This document shows positions 55,343 through 62,199 of a DNA stretch of 64,000 nucleotides, piece after piece. The translations under genes were made by a program, and so were the position numbers. Each line of letters begins with the position of its first letter. The first letter of the stretch is position 1. The DNA lies in contig NZ_JAJMLZ010000006.1 of assembly GCF_022227765.1 (NCBI RefSeq), forward strand, positions 186,001 through 250,000. The letters are read 5' to 3'. Origin of the DNA: Ectothiorhodospira shaposhnikovii (GTDB lineage Bacteria > Pseudomonadota > Gammaproteobacteria > Ectothiorhodospirales > Ectothiorhodospiraceae). The notes under the pieces were generated by a model that had not been told where the DNA came from, ran no database searches, and saw only the letters and a program-made list of their open reading frames with translations.

Positions 55343-55555
55343 AATCCGACGGCCTCCATACCAGGAAAACTGATCCGGACATACAAAACTCTGAATGTCC
55401 CGGTCAGCGGCCTGTTGCACAATGACGCCGACATGACCCAAAGAATCAAGTCGGCCGTCCGATTCGGAACAAGACCGACCCGTCGCCAAAGGCAAGCCTG
55501 GCCACCGGGCTGACAGCCGGACCGGGGCAGCACACCCGGCCCCAGGAGGAGATCC

Positions 55556-56824
55556 ATGCTGTTCGAGAGCTTTCCCGCCGCCGCCGCCGCCGTACTGGCC
55601 TCCATCTTCGTCCTCGCCTTCATCCTCGGCGCGGTGGCCAACAAGACGAATTTCTGCACCATGGGCGCCGTCTCCGACTGGGTGAACATGGGAGACACCG
55701 GGCGCATGAAATCCTGGTTTCTGGCCATGACCGTCGCCATGCTGGGGGTCATCCTGTTCGAGGCCTTCGGACTCATCAGCGCGGATGGAGCCTTCCCTCC
55801 CTACCGCTCATCCCAGCTGGCCTGGGTGGAGCACCTGCTGGGCGGTCTGATGTTCGGCATCGGCATGACCCTGGCCAGCGGTTGCGGCAACAAGACCTTG
55901 GTGCGTATCGGTGGCGGCAACATCAAGTCCATCATGGTGTTGATGATCATCGCCCTGATCGCCTACTTCATGATCAACCCCTTCCCGGGCACCGCCCACA
56001 CCCTATATTCACTGCTGTTCTATCCCTGGACCAATCCCATGAGCATCGGTCTGTGGTCCCAGCAGGACCTGGGCTCCTTGGTGGCCGGCAATGAGCATGG
56101 CGCCGTGGCACGGCTCGTCATCGGGCTGGTGATCGGCGCCGCCGCCCTGTTCCTGATCTTCCGCAAGGCGGATTTCCGGGGCAGTTTCGATCACATCCTG
56201 GGCGGTCTCGTGGTGGGCCTGGTGGTGGTGGGGGCCTGGTATGTCACCAGCACGGTCCAGATCGACGACGGCATGGACGGTCGGCACGGTCTCCAGGCCT
56301 ATGTCCAGGACTGGGACTTCCTGGCCGATGACCCGGACGGCCGTCCCGGCGAGGCGGCCCCCTGGGCCACCCAGTCCTTCACCTTCATCAACCCCATGGG
56401 GCAGACCCTGCGCTATGTGGGGAGCGGTTTCGACACCAGTCTTTTATACATCGGTGTCATCGCCCTCGTGGGTGTGATCGTGGGTTCCTTCTTCTGGGCC
56501 ATGGTCTCCGGCGCCTTCCGGGTGGAATGGTTCGCCTCGGCGAGGGATTTCTTCAACCACCTCATCGGCGCCGTCCTGATGGCCTTTGGCGGCGTCCTGG
56601 CCATGGGTTGCACCATCGGTCAGGGTGTCACCGGCATCTCCACCCTGGCCCTGGGTGGTTTTCTCACCTTTGGCGCCATCGTCCTGGGCGCGGCCATGAC
56701 CATGAAGATCCAGTACTACAAGATGCTCTACGAGGACGAAGCCACCTTCTTCAAGGCTTTCGTCACCGGCCTGGTGGATCTGCGCCTGCTGCCCGCCCGG
56801 CTCAGAAAGCTGGAGGCCATGTAG
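55556..56824 (+). CDS. YeeE/YedE (TsuA-like) thiosulfate/sulfur permease
   Basis: The 422 residues form about 9-12 membrane segments with the YeeE/YedE cysteine motifs: KTNFCTMGAVSDW, ASGCGNKTLVRIGGGNIKS and AMGCTIGQGVTGISTLALGG. In TsuA these cysteines line the path that guides thiosulfate by S-H-S contacts. The protein is the long type with a soluble insertion (about 225-285, DDGMDGRHGLQAYVQDWDF). The substrate could be thiosulfate or another reduced sulfur compound. AGGAGGAGATCC precedes the ATG. The preceding 213 bases hold no gene. A TusA partner gene is not present here. Confidence 0.88.
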   Translation: MLFESFPAAAAAVLASIFVLAFILGAVANKTNFCTMGAVSDWVNMGDTGRMKSWFLAMTVAMLGVILFEAFGLISADGAFPPYRSSQLAWVEHLLGGLMFGIGMTLASGCGNKTLVRIGGGNIKSIMVLMIIALIAYFMINPFPGTAHTLYSLLFYPWTNPMSIGLWSQQDLGSLVAGNEHGAVARLVIGLVIGAAALFLIFRKADFRGSFDHILGGLVVGLVVVGAWYVTSTVQIDDGMDGRHGLQAYVQDWDFLADDPDGRPGEAAPWATQSFTFINPMGQTLRYVGSGFDTSLLYIGVIALVGVIVGSFFWAMVSGAFRVEWFASARDFFNHLIGAVLMAFGGVLAMGCTIGQGVTGISTLALGGFLTFGAIVLGAAMTMKIQYYKMLYEDEATFFKAFVTGLVDLRLLPARLRKLEAM

Positions 56825-56840
56825 CTGTTGTCCGAATGCA

Positions 56841-56864
56841 CCCTTCTCCCCCGAGGGAGAAGGG
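56841..56864. terminator. Perfect 10-bp hairpin after the YeeE/YedE permease
   Basis: CCCTTCTCCC (56841-56850) pairs with GGGAGAAGGG (56855-56864) across CCGA. It begins 16 bases after the permease stop. The sequence also resembles a CCCTCTCCC-type dispersed repeat seen in many proteobacteria, so terminator and repeat origin are both possible. No T-run follows. Confidence 0.5.
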
Positions 56865-56902
56865 CCGGGGATGCGGGGGGCGCTTCACCGTGGAAAAAAT
56901 AC

Positions 56903-56930
56903 TTGCACTCCCTGAAAAATCCAGTAAGAT
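56903..56930 (+). promoter_or_regulatory. Sigma-70 promoter of the tRNA-Lys gene
   Basis: TTGCAC (56903-56908) and TAAGAT (56925-56930) are separated by 16 bases and lie 53 bases before the tRNA. The surroundings are AT-rich. Both hexamers match four or five consensus positions. Confidence 0.65.
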
Positions 56931-56983
56931 ACCTGCCCTTTCCAGGGGTAACCAACATATCCCCGGATATCGCTTCCCTTTGT

Positions 56984-57059
56984 GGGTCGTTAGCTCAGCT
57001 GGTAGAGCAGTGGACTTTTAATCCATTGGTCGTAGGTTCGAATCCTACACGACCCACCA
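56984..57059 (+). tRNA. tRNA-Lys (anticodon TTT)
   Basis: The 76-base gene folds as a cloverleaf. The acceptor stem is GGGTCGT/ACGACCC and the D-arm is GCTC...GAGC. The anticodon stem is GTGGA/TCCAT with loop CTTTTAA (anticodon TTT), and the T-arm contains GTTCGAATC. The discriminator base is A and the 3'-CCA is encoded. It reads AAA and, by wobble, AAG codons. It is a single tRNA with its own promoter. A 6-bp hairpin follows. Confidence 0.97.
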
Positions 57060-57067
57060 TTCAAATC

Positions 57068-57083
57068 AGTCGCTTACGCGACT
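57068..57083 (+). terminator. Short hairpin after tRNA-Lys
   Basis: AGTCGC (57068-57073) pairs with GCGACT (57078-57083) across TTAC, starting 8 bases after the tRNA. No T-run follows. It may end the precursor or be an RNase processing site. The rest of the 238-base gap to the FMN reductase gene contains a TATAGT -10-like element (57234-57239) and no gene. Confidence 0.35.
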
Positions 57084-57297
57084 CGCCCGCTCCCGATCAT
57101 CCCCGCCTCATGGCGCTGGGCTCCCCTGGGGAACCCAAGCGGGACAATCCCGCCAAGTGGAATCTCCGCCTCTGTTTCCAGCCAATCGGGCAAGCGTGGA
57201 TTGTCCTGCCCCTTTGATTTGTATCTGGCGCGTTATAGTGTAGAAATCGTCCTTGAACCATCCGCTCGAACTGGATGCGCCATAACGGAGGATTTCC

Positions 57298-57888
57298 ATG
57301 CTCAAGCCACGTCTGCTTGCCCTGTCCGGCAGTGCCCGCCGGGACTCCCTGAACCGTAAGGTGCTGGCCGTGATGGCGCGCGGCGCCGAGGCGGCGGGGG
57401 CCGAGGTCCGGGTGGTGAGTCTGGGCGATTATCCCTTGCCCCTCTATGACGGCGACCTGGAAGACTCCCAAGGGTTGCCCGACAATGCCGCCCGGCTGCA
57501 GCAGCTGTTCGCCAGTCATGATGGCCTGCTGTTGGCCTCTCCCGAGTACAACGGCTTCTTCACCCCTCTGCTCAAGAATGCCCTGGACTGGGTGTCCCGC
57601 CCCTTGCCGGATGGCTCCGGTCGGCCGGGGACGGTCCATGTGCGGGGTAAGCCCGCCGGCATCACTGCGGCATCTCCGGGCGGTCTGGGTGGTATCCGTT
57701 CCCTGCAGCATACCCGTCAGTATCTGGCCAACCTCGGGTTTCTCGTGGTCCCCGAGCAGATGGGGGTGAGTCAGGCGGACAAGGCATTCACCGACGCCGG
57801 TGAGCTCGGGGACGAGGGCGTTCGCAAGGCGGTGGAAGGGGTGGGGGCCGCGGTGGCCCGTCTGGCCATGGCCGTCAGGGGGGACTGA
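57298..57888 (+). CDS. NADPH-dependent FMN reductase / flavodoxin-fold quinone reductase
   Basis: The 196-residue flavodoxin-fold protein begins LKPRLLALSGSARRDSLNRKVL, the FMN-phosphate loop (GSxRxxSxN). It has ASPEYNGFFTPLLKNALDWVSRP (the SPEYN motif) and ASPGGLGGIRSLQHTRQYLANLG. Such enzymes (ChrR, YieF, MdaB relatives) reduce FMN, quinones, azo compounds or chromate; the physiological substrate is not predictable. GGAGGA precedes the ATG. Its last 14 bases overlap the end of the convergent phosphatase gene. Confidence 0.9.
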   Translation: MLKPRLLALSGSARRDSLNRKVLAVMARGAEAAGAEVRVVSLGDYPLPLYDGDLEDSQGLPDNAARLQQLFASHDGLLLASPEYNGFFTPLLKNALDWVSRPLPDGSGRPGTVHVRGKPAGITAASPGGLGGIRSLQHTRQYLANLGFLVVPEQMGVSQADKAFTDAGELGDEGVRKAVEGVGAAVARLAMAVRGD

Positions 57889-58675
57889 CCAGGCTCAGCC
57901 AGGCTTGCCATTCCCGCATCAGATCGGGGCTTGCCGCGCACACCGCGGAGCGGGGGCGCAGGTCCAATGTGTCGGATGCCGGTCCCGTCAGGGTGGCAAG
58001 GCAGCCGCCGGCCTCGCTGAGGATGAGCTGTCCGGCGGCGTAGTCCCACAGGTTCTGTCGGCCGTGGACGTAGACCGCAAAGCGTCCCGCGGCCACCCAG
58101 CACCAATCCAGGGCGATGGAGCCGATGGAGCGCTGGGAGGCGTAGGGCGGGGTATTGGCCAGCCGGGTGGCCAGTGCCTTGGGCAGGCGCTTGAAATCCA
58201 CGCCGGCCAGGGCTTCTCGCAAGGGCGGCGTGTCGTCGGGGGCCAGTTTCAGGGGGGTGCCGTTGAGTTGTGCGCCGGCGCCTCGTTGGGCGGAAAAGGT
58301 TTCATTGCGGCAGGGGTCATGGACCACGCCGAAGACCGGTTGGCCGTGCTTCAGCAGGGCCAGGCTGGTGGCATAGGCCGGCAGGCCCATTCTGAAGTTG
58401 CTGGTGCCATCCAGCGGATCCAGTACCCAGACCGGGCGATCCTCGGCCAGGGCCGCCTGCTGGTGCTCCGGGGACATCTCCTCCCCCAGGAATCCGGTCT
58501 CGGGGTAGTGCCGTTCCAGCCAGGACTGCAGGCCGTGCTGAATGTCCAGGTCCACCTGGGTCACCCAGGAGCCGTCACGCTTGCGGGTGGCGGCGCGGGT
58601 TCGTTCCGCCAGGGTCAGGCCGACCTGGTCGCGTACGGCCTGGATGATGGATTCAGGGTCAATGGTCAGTGGCAT
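57875..58675 (-). CDS. Inositol monophosphatase family protein
   Basis: The 266-residue metal-dependent sugar phosphatase has the three family motifs: FLGEEMS (E for the metal), WVLDPLDGTSNFRMGLP (DPxDGT) and QNLWDYAAGQLILSEAGG (WDxAAG). The family includes SuhB, fructose-1,6-bisphosphatase IV and the 3'(2'),5'-bisphosphate nucleotidase CysQ. The sequence resembles the small-molecule phosphatase type but does not decide among them. The start is the ATG at 58675 giving MPLTIDPESII; a longer frame overlaps the divergent ABC gene. The gap to that gene is 133 bases. Confidence 0.88.
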   Translation of the reverse strand: MPLTIDPESIIQAVRDQVGLTLAERTRAATRKRDGSWVTQVDLDIQHGLQSWLERHYPETGFLGEEMSPEHQQAALAEDRPVWVLDPLDGTSNFRMGLPAYATSLALLKHGQPVFGVVHDPCRNETFSAQRGAGAQLNGTPLKLAPDDTPPLREALAGVDFKRLPKALATRLANTPPYASQRSIGSIALDWCWVAAGRFAVYVHGRQNLWDYAAGQLILSEAGGCLATLTGPASDTLDLRPRSAVCAASPDLMREWQAWLSLVSPP

Positions 58676-58808
58676 GTCGGTCGGGTATCTCCCGGAGCGG
58701 TCGGCCTGGGCCTGCCGGCTCCCGTGATGAACGCAGGCGTCAGTGTAGCCCAGACAGATGGATGGGCTGTTAAGATAATGCCAGTTCCAATCCCGGGAGT
58801 GGGTCCGG

Positions 58809-59771
58809 ATGCCCGCCGCCATCCAGATTGCCGATCTCAGCAAGCGTTTCGGTGCCACCCAGGCCCTGGCCGGTGTGGATCTGTGCGTACCGGAAGGTAC
58901 GGTCCTCGGGCTGCTTGGTCCCAATGGCGCCGGCAAGACCACCCTGGTGCGCATCCTTGCCACCCTTTTGCAGGCCGATGCCGGCGAAGCCAGGGTAGGG
59001 GGCTTTGACGTGCGCACCCAGGCCCATCAGGTTCGGGAACTCATCGGTCTCACCGGGCAGTATGCCTCGGTGGACGAGAAACTCACCGGCCGGGAAAACC
59101 TCATCCTTATTGCCCGTCTGCTGGGCTTCTCCCGCGCCGATGCCCGTGACCGCACCCGGAGTCTGCTGGAACAGTTCCATCTGCTGGACGCCGCCCATCG
59201 GGCCGCCAAGACCTATTCCGGCGGCATGCGCCGGCGCCTGGACCTGGCTGCCAGTCTGGTGGGACGTCCCCGTATCCTGTTCCTGGACGAGCCCACCACC
59301 GGCCTGGACCCCCGTGCCCGTCTGGATCTTTGGCAACTGGTGCGCGGGCTGGTGGGCGAGGGGACCACGGTACTGCTCACCACCCAGTATCTGGATGAAG
59401 CGGATGCCCTTGCCAATGAAATCGCCATTATCGATCAGGGCCGGGTGATCGCCTCGGGCACCGCTCAATCCCTCAAGGCCCGGGTGGGGCACAGAAACCT
59501 GGAAGTGGTGGTGCGGGAGCGGGACGACATTGCCAGGGTGGCGGCATGGGTGAGCCGGATCACCGGTCGTCCGGCGGATATCAAGGGCCAGCGGGTCAGC
59601 GCGCCCGCCGCCGATCCGGAGCACTTGCCCGCCCTGGTGCGTGCCCTGGACGAGGCCGGCGTCCCGGTGGATGAACTGGCCCTGCGGGGTGCCAGCCTGG
59701 ATGATGTGTTCCTTTCCCTCACCGGTCGTCGTGCCGGACCGGGCCCGGACGACGCAGAGGAGTCCGCCTGA
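58809..59771 (+). CDS. ABC transporter ATP-binding protein (DrrA-like)
   Basis: The 320-residue ATPase has Walker A LLGPNGAGKTTLVRIL, Q-loop GLTGQYASVDEKLTGRENL, signature TYSGGMRRRLDLAASLVG, Walker B PRILFLDEPTTGLDPRAR and H-loop LLTTQYLDEA. A C-terminal extension of about 90 residues, ending in SLDDVFLSLTG, is characteristic of the DrrA/NodI daunorubicin-resistance group. The stop and the permease start share one base (TGATG). Together they form an ABC-2 exporter for an unknown, probably hydrophobic, substrate. Confidence 0.92.
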   Translation: MPAAIQIADLSKRFGATQALAGVDLCVPEGTVLGLLGPNGAGKTTLVRILATLLQADAGEARVGGFDVRTQAHQVRELIGLTGQYASVDEKLTGRENLILIARLLGFSRADARDRTRSLLEQFHLLDAAHRAAKTYSGGMRRRLDLAASLVGRPRILFLDEPTTGLDPRARLDLWQLVRGLVGEGTTVLLTTQYLDEADALANEIAIIDQGRVIASGTAQSLKARVGHRNLEVVVRERDDIARVAAWVSRITGRPADIKGQRVSAPAADPEHLPALVRALDEAGVPVDELALRGASLDDVFLSLTGRRAGPGPDDAEESA

Positions 59772-60547
59772 TGCGTGCCTTGCAGCAATGTCTGACTCTG
59801 GCCTGGCGCAGTCTGGTTCAGGTACGCCACAACCCCTGGGAACTGGGTGACTATTCCATTCAGCCCATCCTGTTCCTGGTGCTGTTCCTGTTCGTGTTCG
59901 GCGGCGCGGTGGCTGGTTCCACCGAGGATTACCTGTCCTTCATCCTGCCCGGCGTCATCGTGATGAACCTGGTATTCGTCACCGTCTATGTGGGCCACGG
60001 CCTCAATTCCGACCTGACCAAGGGCGTCTTCGATCGTCTGCGGGCCCTGCCCATCCCCCGCTGGGCACCCTTGGCGGGACGCATCCTGGCAGACATGGTC
60101 AAGCAGGTGCTGTGCATCCTGCTGCTGCTGGGCGTGGGCTTCCTGCTGGGGTTTCGCATGGAGGCGCCCTGGTGGGGATTGCCGGTGATGATCGTATTGC
60201 TGCTGGCCTTCGCCCTGTCCTTTTCCTGGGTGATGGTGTTGGTGGGTGTCATGTCCCGGGATCCGGAACATGTCCAGCTGTTCGGATTCACGGCCTTGTT
60301 TCCGGTCACCTTCGTCAGCAACGCCTTCGTGCCCCTTGAGACGCTGCCGTCGTGGTTGCAGACCCTGGTGGCCCTCAACCCGGTGACCATGCTGGTGGAC
60401 AGTTGCCGGGGCCTGCTCTCCGGCGGCCCGGTACTCGGCCCCGCCCTGGGCGCCCTGGTCTGGGCCGCGATCATTACCGCCATCTTTGCCCCTTTGTCGG
60501 TGCGTGCCCTCAACCGGCGTCTGATGGGGCAGGGTGGGGCGGCCTGA
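59771..60547 (+). CDS. ABC-2 type transporter permease (DrrB-like)
   Basis: The 258-residue membrane protein has about six hydrophobic segments and ABC-2 family marks: DYSIQPILFLVLFLFVFGGA, YLSFILPGVIVMNLVFVTVY, DLTKGVFDRLRALPIPRWAP and the C-terminal ALNPVTMLVDSCRGLLSGGP. It is coupled to the ATPase gene by a one-base overlap and forms the channel of the exporter. The ybaK gene follows after 18 bases. Confidence 0.92.
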   Translation: MRALQQCLTLAWRSLVQVRHNPWELGDYSIQPILFLVLFLFVFGGAVAGSTEDYLSFILPGVIVMNLVFVTVYVGHGLNSDLTKGVFDRLRALPIPRWAPLAGRILADMVKQVLCILLLLGVGFLLGFRMEAPWWGLPVMIVLLLAFALSFSWVMVLVGVMSRDPEHVQLFGFTALFPVTFVSNAFVPLETLPSWLQTLVALNPVTMLVDSCRGLLSGGPVLGPALGALVWAAIITAIFAPLSVRALNRRLMGQGGAA

Positions 60548-60565
60548 GCCCGAGGGGAACGGTCC

Positions 60566-61033
60566 ATGACACCGGGTGTCCAGCAGGTGAAAAAGGCGGG
60601 AGTCGTCCATACGGTCCATGCCTATGACCACGATCCGTCCAGCGACGCCTATGGCAAGGAGGCGGCTCAAAAGCTGGGCCTGCCGGAGGATCGGGTCTTC
60701 AAGACCCTGGTGGTGAGCCTGGACGGTAACGCACTGGCCGTGGCTGTGGTACCCGTCGCCTCCATGCTCAGCATGAAAGGCATCGCCCGCGCCGCCGGGG
60801 CCAGGAAGGCCGCCATGGCGGACAAGACCCTGGTGGAGCGTACCACCGGCTATGTCCTGGGAGGTGTCAGTCCCTTGGGGCAAAGAAAACGCCTGACAAC
60901 CTATATCGACGACTCGGCCCAGGGCTTTCCCACAATGTTCGTGAGCGCCGGTCGTAGGGGGCTGCAGATCGAGTTGTCTCCCCTGGACCTGGCCCGGCTG
61001 ACCCAGGCCCGGTTTGTCCCTTTGTGTCAGTAG
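60566..61033 (+). CDS. ybaK: Cys-tRNA(Pro)/Cys-tRNA(Cys) deacylase YbaK
   Basis: YbaK hydrolyses cysteine mischarged on tRNA-Pro. The 155 residues show the INS-domain marks: KEAAQKLGLPEDRVFKTLVV with the catalytic lysine in FKTL, VPVASMLSMKGIARAAGARK and TGYVLGGVSPLGQRKRL. FVSAGRRGLQIELSPLDL follows. The length is that of E. coli YbaK. It follows the ABC exporter by 18 bases, probably on the same transcript, though no functional link is evident. The 79 bases after it lead to a convergent regulator gene. Confidence 0.94.
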   Translation: MTPGVQQVKKAGVVHTVHAYDHDPSSDAYGKEAAQKLGLPEDRVFKTLVVSLDGNALAVAVVPVASMLSMKGIARAAGARKAAMADKTLVERTTGYVLGGVSPLGQRKRLTTYIDDSAQGFPTMFVSAGRRGLQIELSPLDLARLTQARFVPLCQ

Positions 61034-61112
61034 CTGTTGCCGGTCAGAATCCCGCGGTCCCGGAAAACGAACCCCTGGCCTGTCGAGGTCCCCGCCGTCG
61101 CGGAATGGCTGT

Positions 61113-61859
61113 TCATGCGGTTGCCTTGAGGGTCCGCTGTCTCTTTTCTTGACTTTTGCGCCGGGATTTCTGGGGAATGCCCATCGCCTTGATTCGTGAG
61201 GCCAGGGTGGTGGCCGGAATGCCCAGCAGCTGTGCCGCGCCACCTCGGCCAAACACCTTTCCGTGACAGGCCTCCAGGGCCGCGATGATGTTTTGCCGGT
61301 CCCGTTCCCGGCGCTCTGCTTCCGTGAGTACGGGATGGGTCTTCTCCGCTTCCCCTGTGGCCCCGATGAGTTTCCCGTCAGATTCGGGCGTTTCACCCAG
61401 GGCCACCAGCAGCAGTTTCCGCTTTTGCACCGTCACGGCGCGAATGGAGCAATTCACTTCAAGCAGCACGCCATCGACCCGTCCGATCTCCAATGCTTGC
61501 GTCCCTGCCTGGTCTTCAGCCAGGGCTTCCCCCGCCATTCGGTCCAACTGTCCAGACTGGCCGGGGGCCCAGTGTGTCGGCTTCATGCCCACGATGCCCT
61601 GAATCGGCCGGCCCAGCAGGGCGCAGGCCCCATGGCTGGCATCCAGCACCCGCATGTCATCGGGTTCCAGCAACAGCATGGCCGCCGGGCTTGCGGTAAA
61701 CAGCGCACGGTAGGCCGCATCGTCCGGATATCCCTGATCCGCCGGATTTTCCGGATTGGACATGATCATCCCTGGTGCGGCATTGCCAATCGTGTGCGTC
61801 AGCCTGTCTTCTGATACGGGTTGTTGCTGGTAAATGCTGCTTTTTGTGTGGTTATTCAT
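61113..61859 (-). CDS. PAS-domain regulator with Fis-type helix-turn-helix, no AAA+ domain
   Basis: The 248 residues have an N-terminal PAS domain (about 47-160: YRALFTASPAAMLLLEPDDM, LLGRPIQGIVGMKP, the LLEVNCSIRAVTVQKRKLLL strands). The C-terminal Fis/HTH_8 domain (about 190-232) includes RDRQNIIAALEACHGKVFGR and GGAAQLLGIPATTLASRIKA. A basic tail rich in K and R follows. That C-terminal sequence is closest to sigma-54 activators such as NorR/FhlA, but the AAA+ domain that would lie between is missing. It is likely a DNA-binding sensor, or a repressor or antagonist of such activators. Signal and targets are unknown. Confidence 0.78.
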   Translation of the reverse strand: MNNHTKSSIYQQQPVSEDRLTHTIGNAAPGMIMSNPENPADQGYPDDAAYRALFTASPAAMLLLEPDDMRVLDASHGACALLGRPIQGIVGMKPTHWAPGQSGQLDRMAGEALAEDQAGTQALEIGRVDGVLLEVNCSIRAVTVQKRKLLLVALGETPESDGKLIGATGEAEKTHPVLTEAERRERDRQNIIAALEACHGKVFGRGGAAQLLGIPATTLASRIKAMGIPQKSRRKSQEKRQRTLKATA

Positions 61860-62199
61860 TGTGTTACGGACTCATTGTCTGATCGGGTCGCCACGGCTCC
61901 GGAGTTCCGAACACGGGAAAAGAGGCCGGAAAAGGCTGGAGCGGCTATCGGGATTGCACTGATTCCGTGCGTATCAAGGGCACTTGGGCCTGCAAATACT
62001 GGAGATACGATTCTTTCAGCACGATGTGTGCCAAGGGCGTCATTTGCCGGGGCGGGATGGGCCCAGGCGAAAAAGGGCCTGAATGGGGGGAATGCCGATT
62101 TTGCGGCGTGATCAGACGGCCGAGGGAGGCGCCTGAACAGGTCACCCCCGCTTGGGCGGGGGGATGGTAGGGGGAGTGGATCCGGTGCGCGGCAGGCCG
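61860..62199. other. 340-base intergenic region without a supported gene
   Basis: The stretch lies upstream of the PAS/HTH regulator and downstream of the acyl-CoA synthetase, both on the minus strand. Open frames here are short, have no ribosome sites and match nothing I recognise. It contains the regulator's promoter region and a GC hairpin near the synthetase end (62145-62162). No riboswitch or tRNA pattern was found. Confidence 0.6.
62145..62162 (-). terminator. GC-rich hairpin after the acyl-CoA synthetase gene
   Basis: CCCCCGC (62145-62151) pairs with GCGGGGG (62156-62162) across a four-base loop. On the minus strand it comes 38 bases after the synthetase stop. There is no T-run, so it is a terminator candidate only. 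Confidence 0.4.

Noticed and set aside
59465-61396. Minus-strand open frame (643 codons) opposite the ABC exporter and ybaK
   Set aside because: Antisense shadow; composition is histidine/glutamine-rich with no family similarity.
61821-62170. Short plus-strand ORFs in the gap before the acyl-CoA synthetase
   Set aside because: No ribosome sites, no similarity to known proteins, and they overlap each other.
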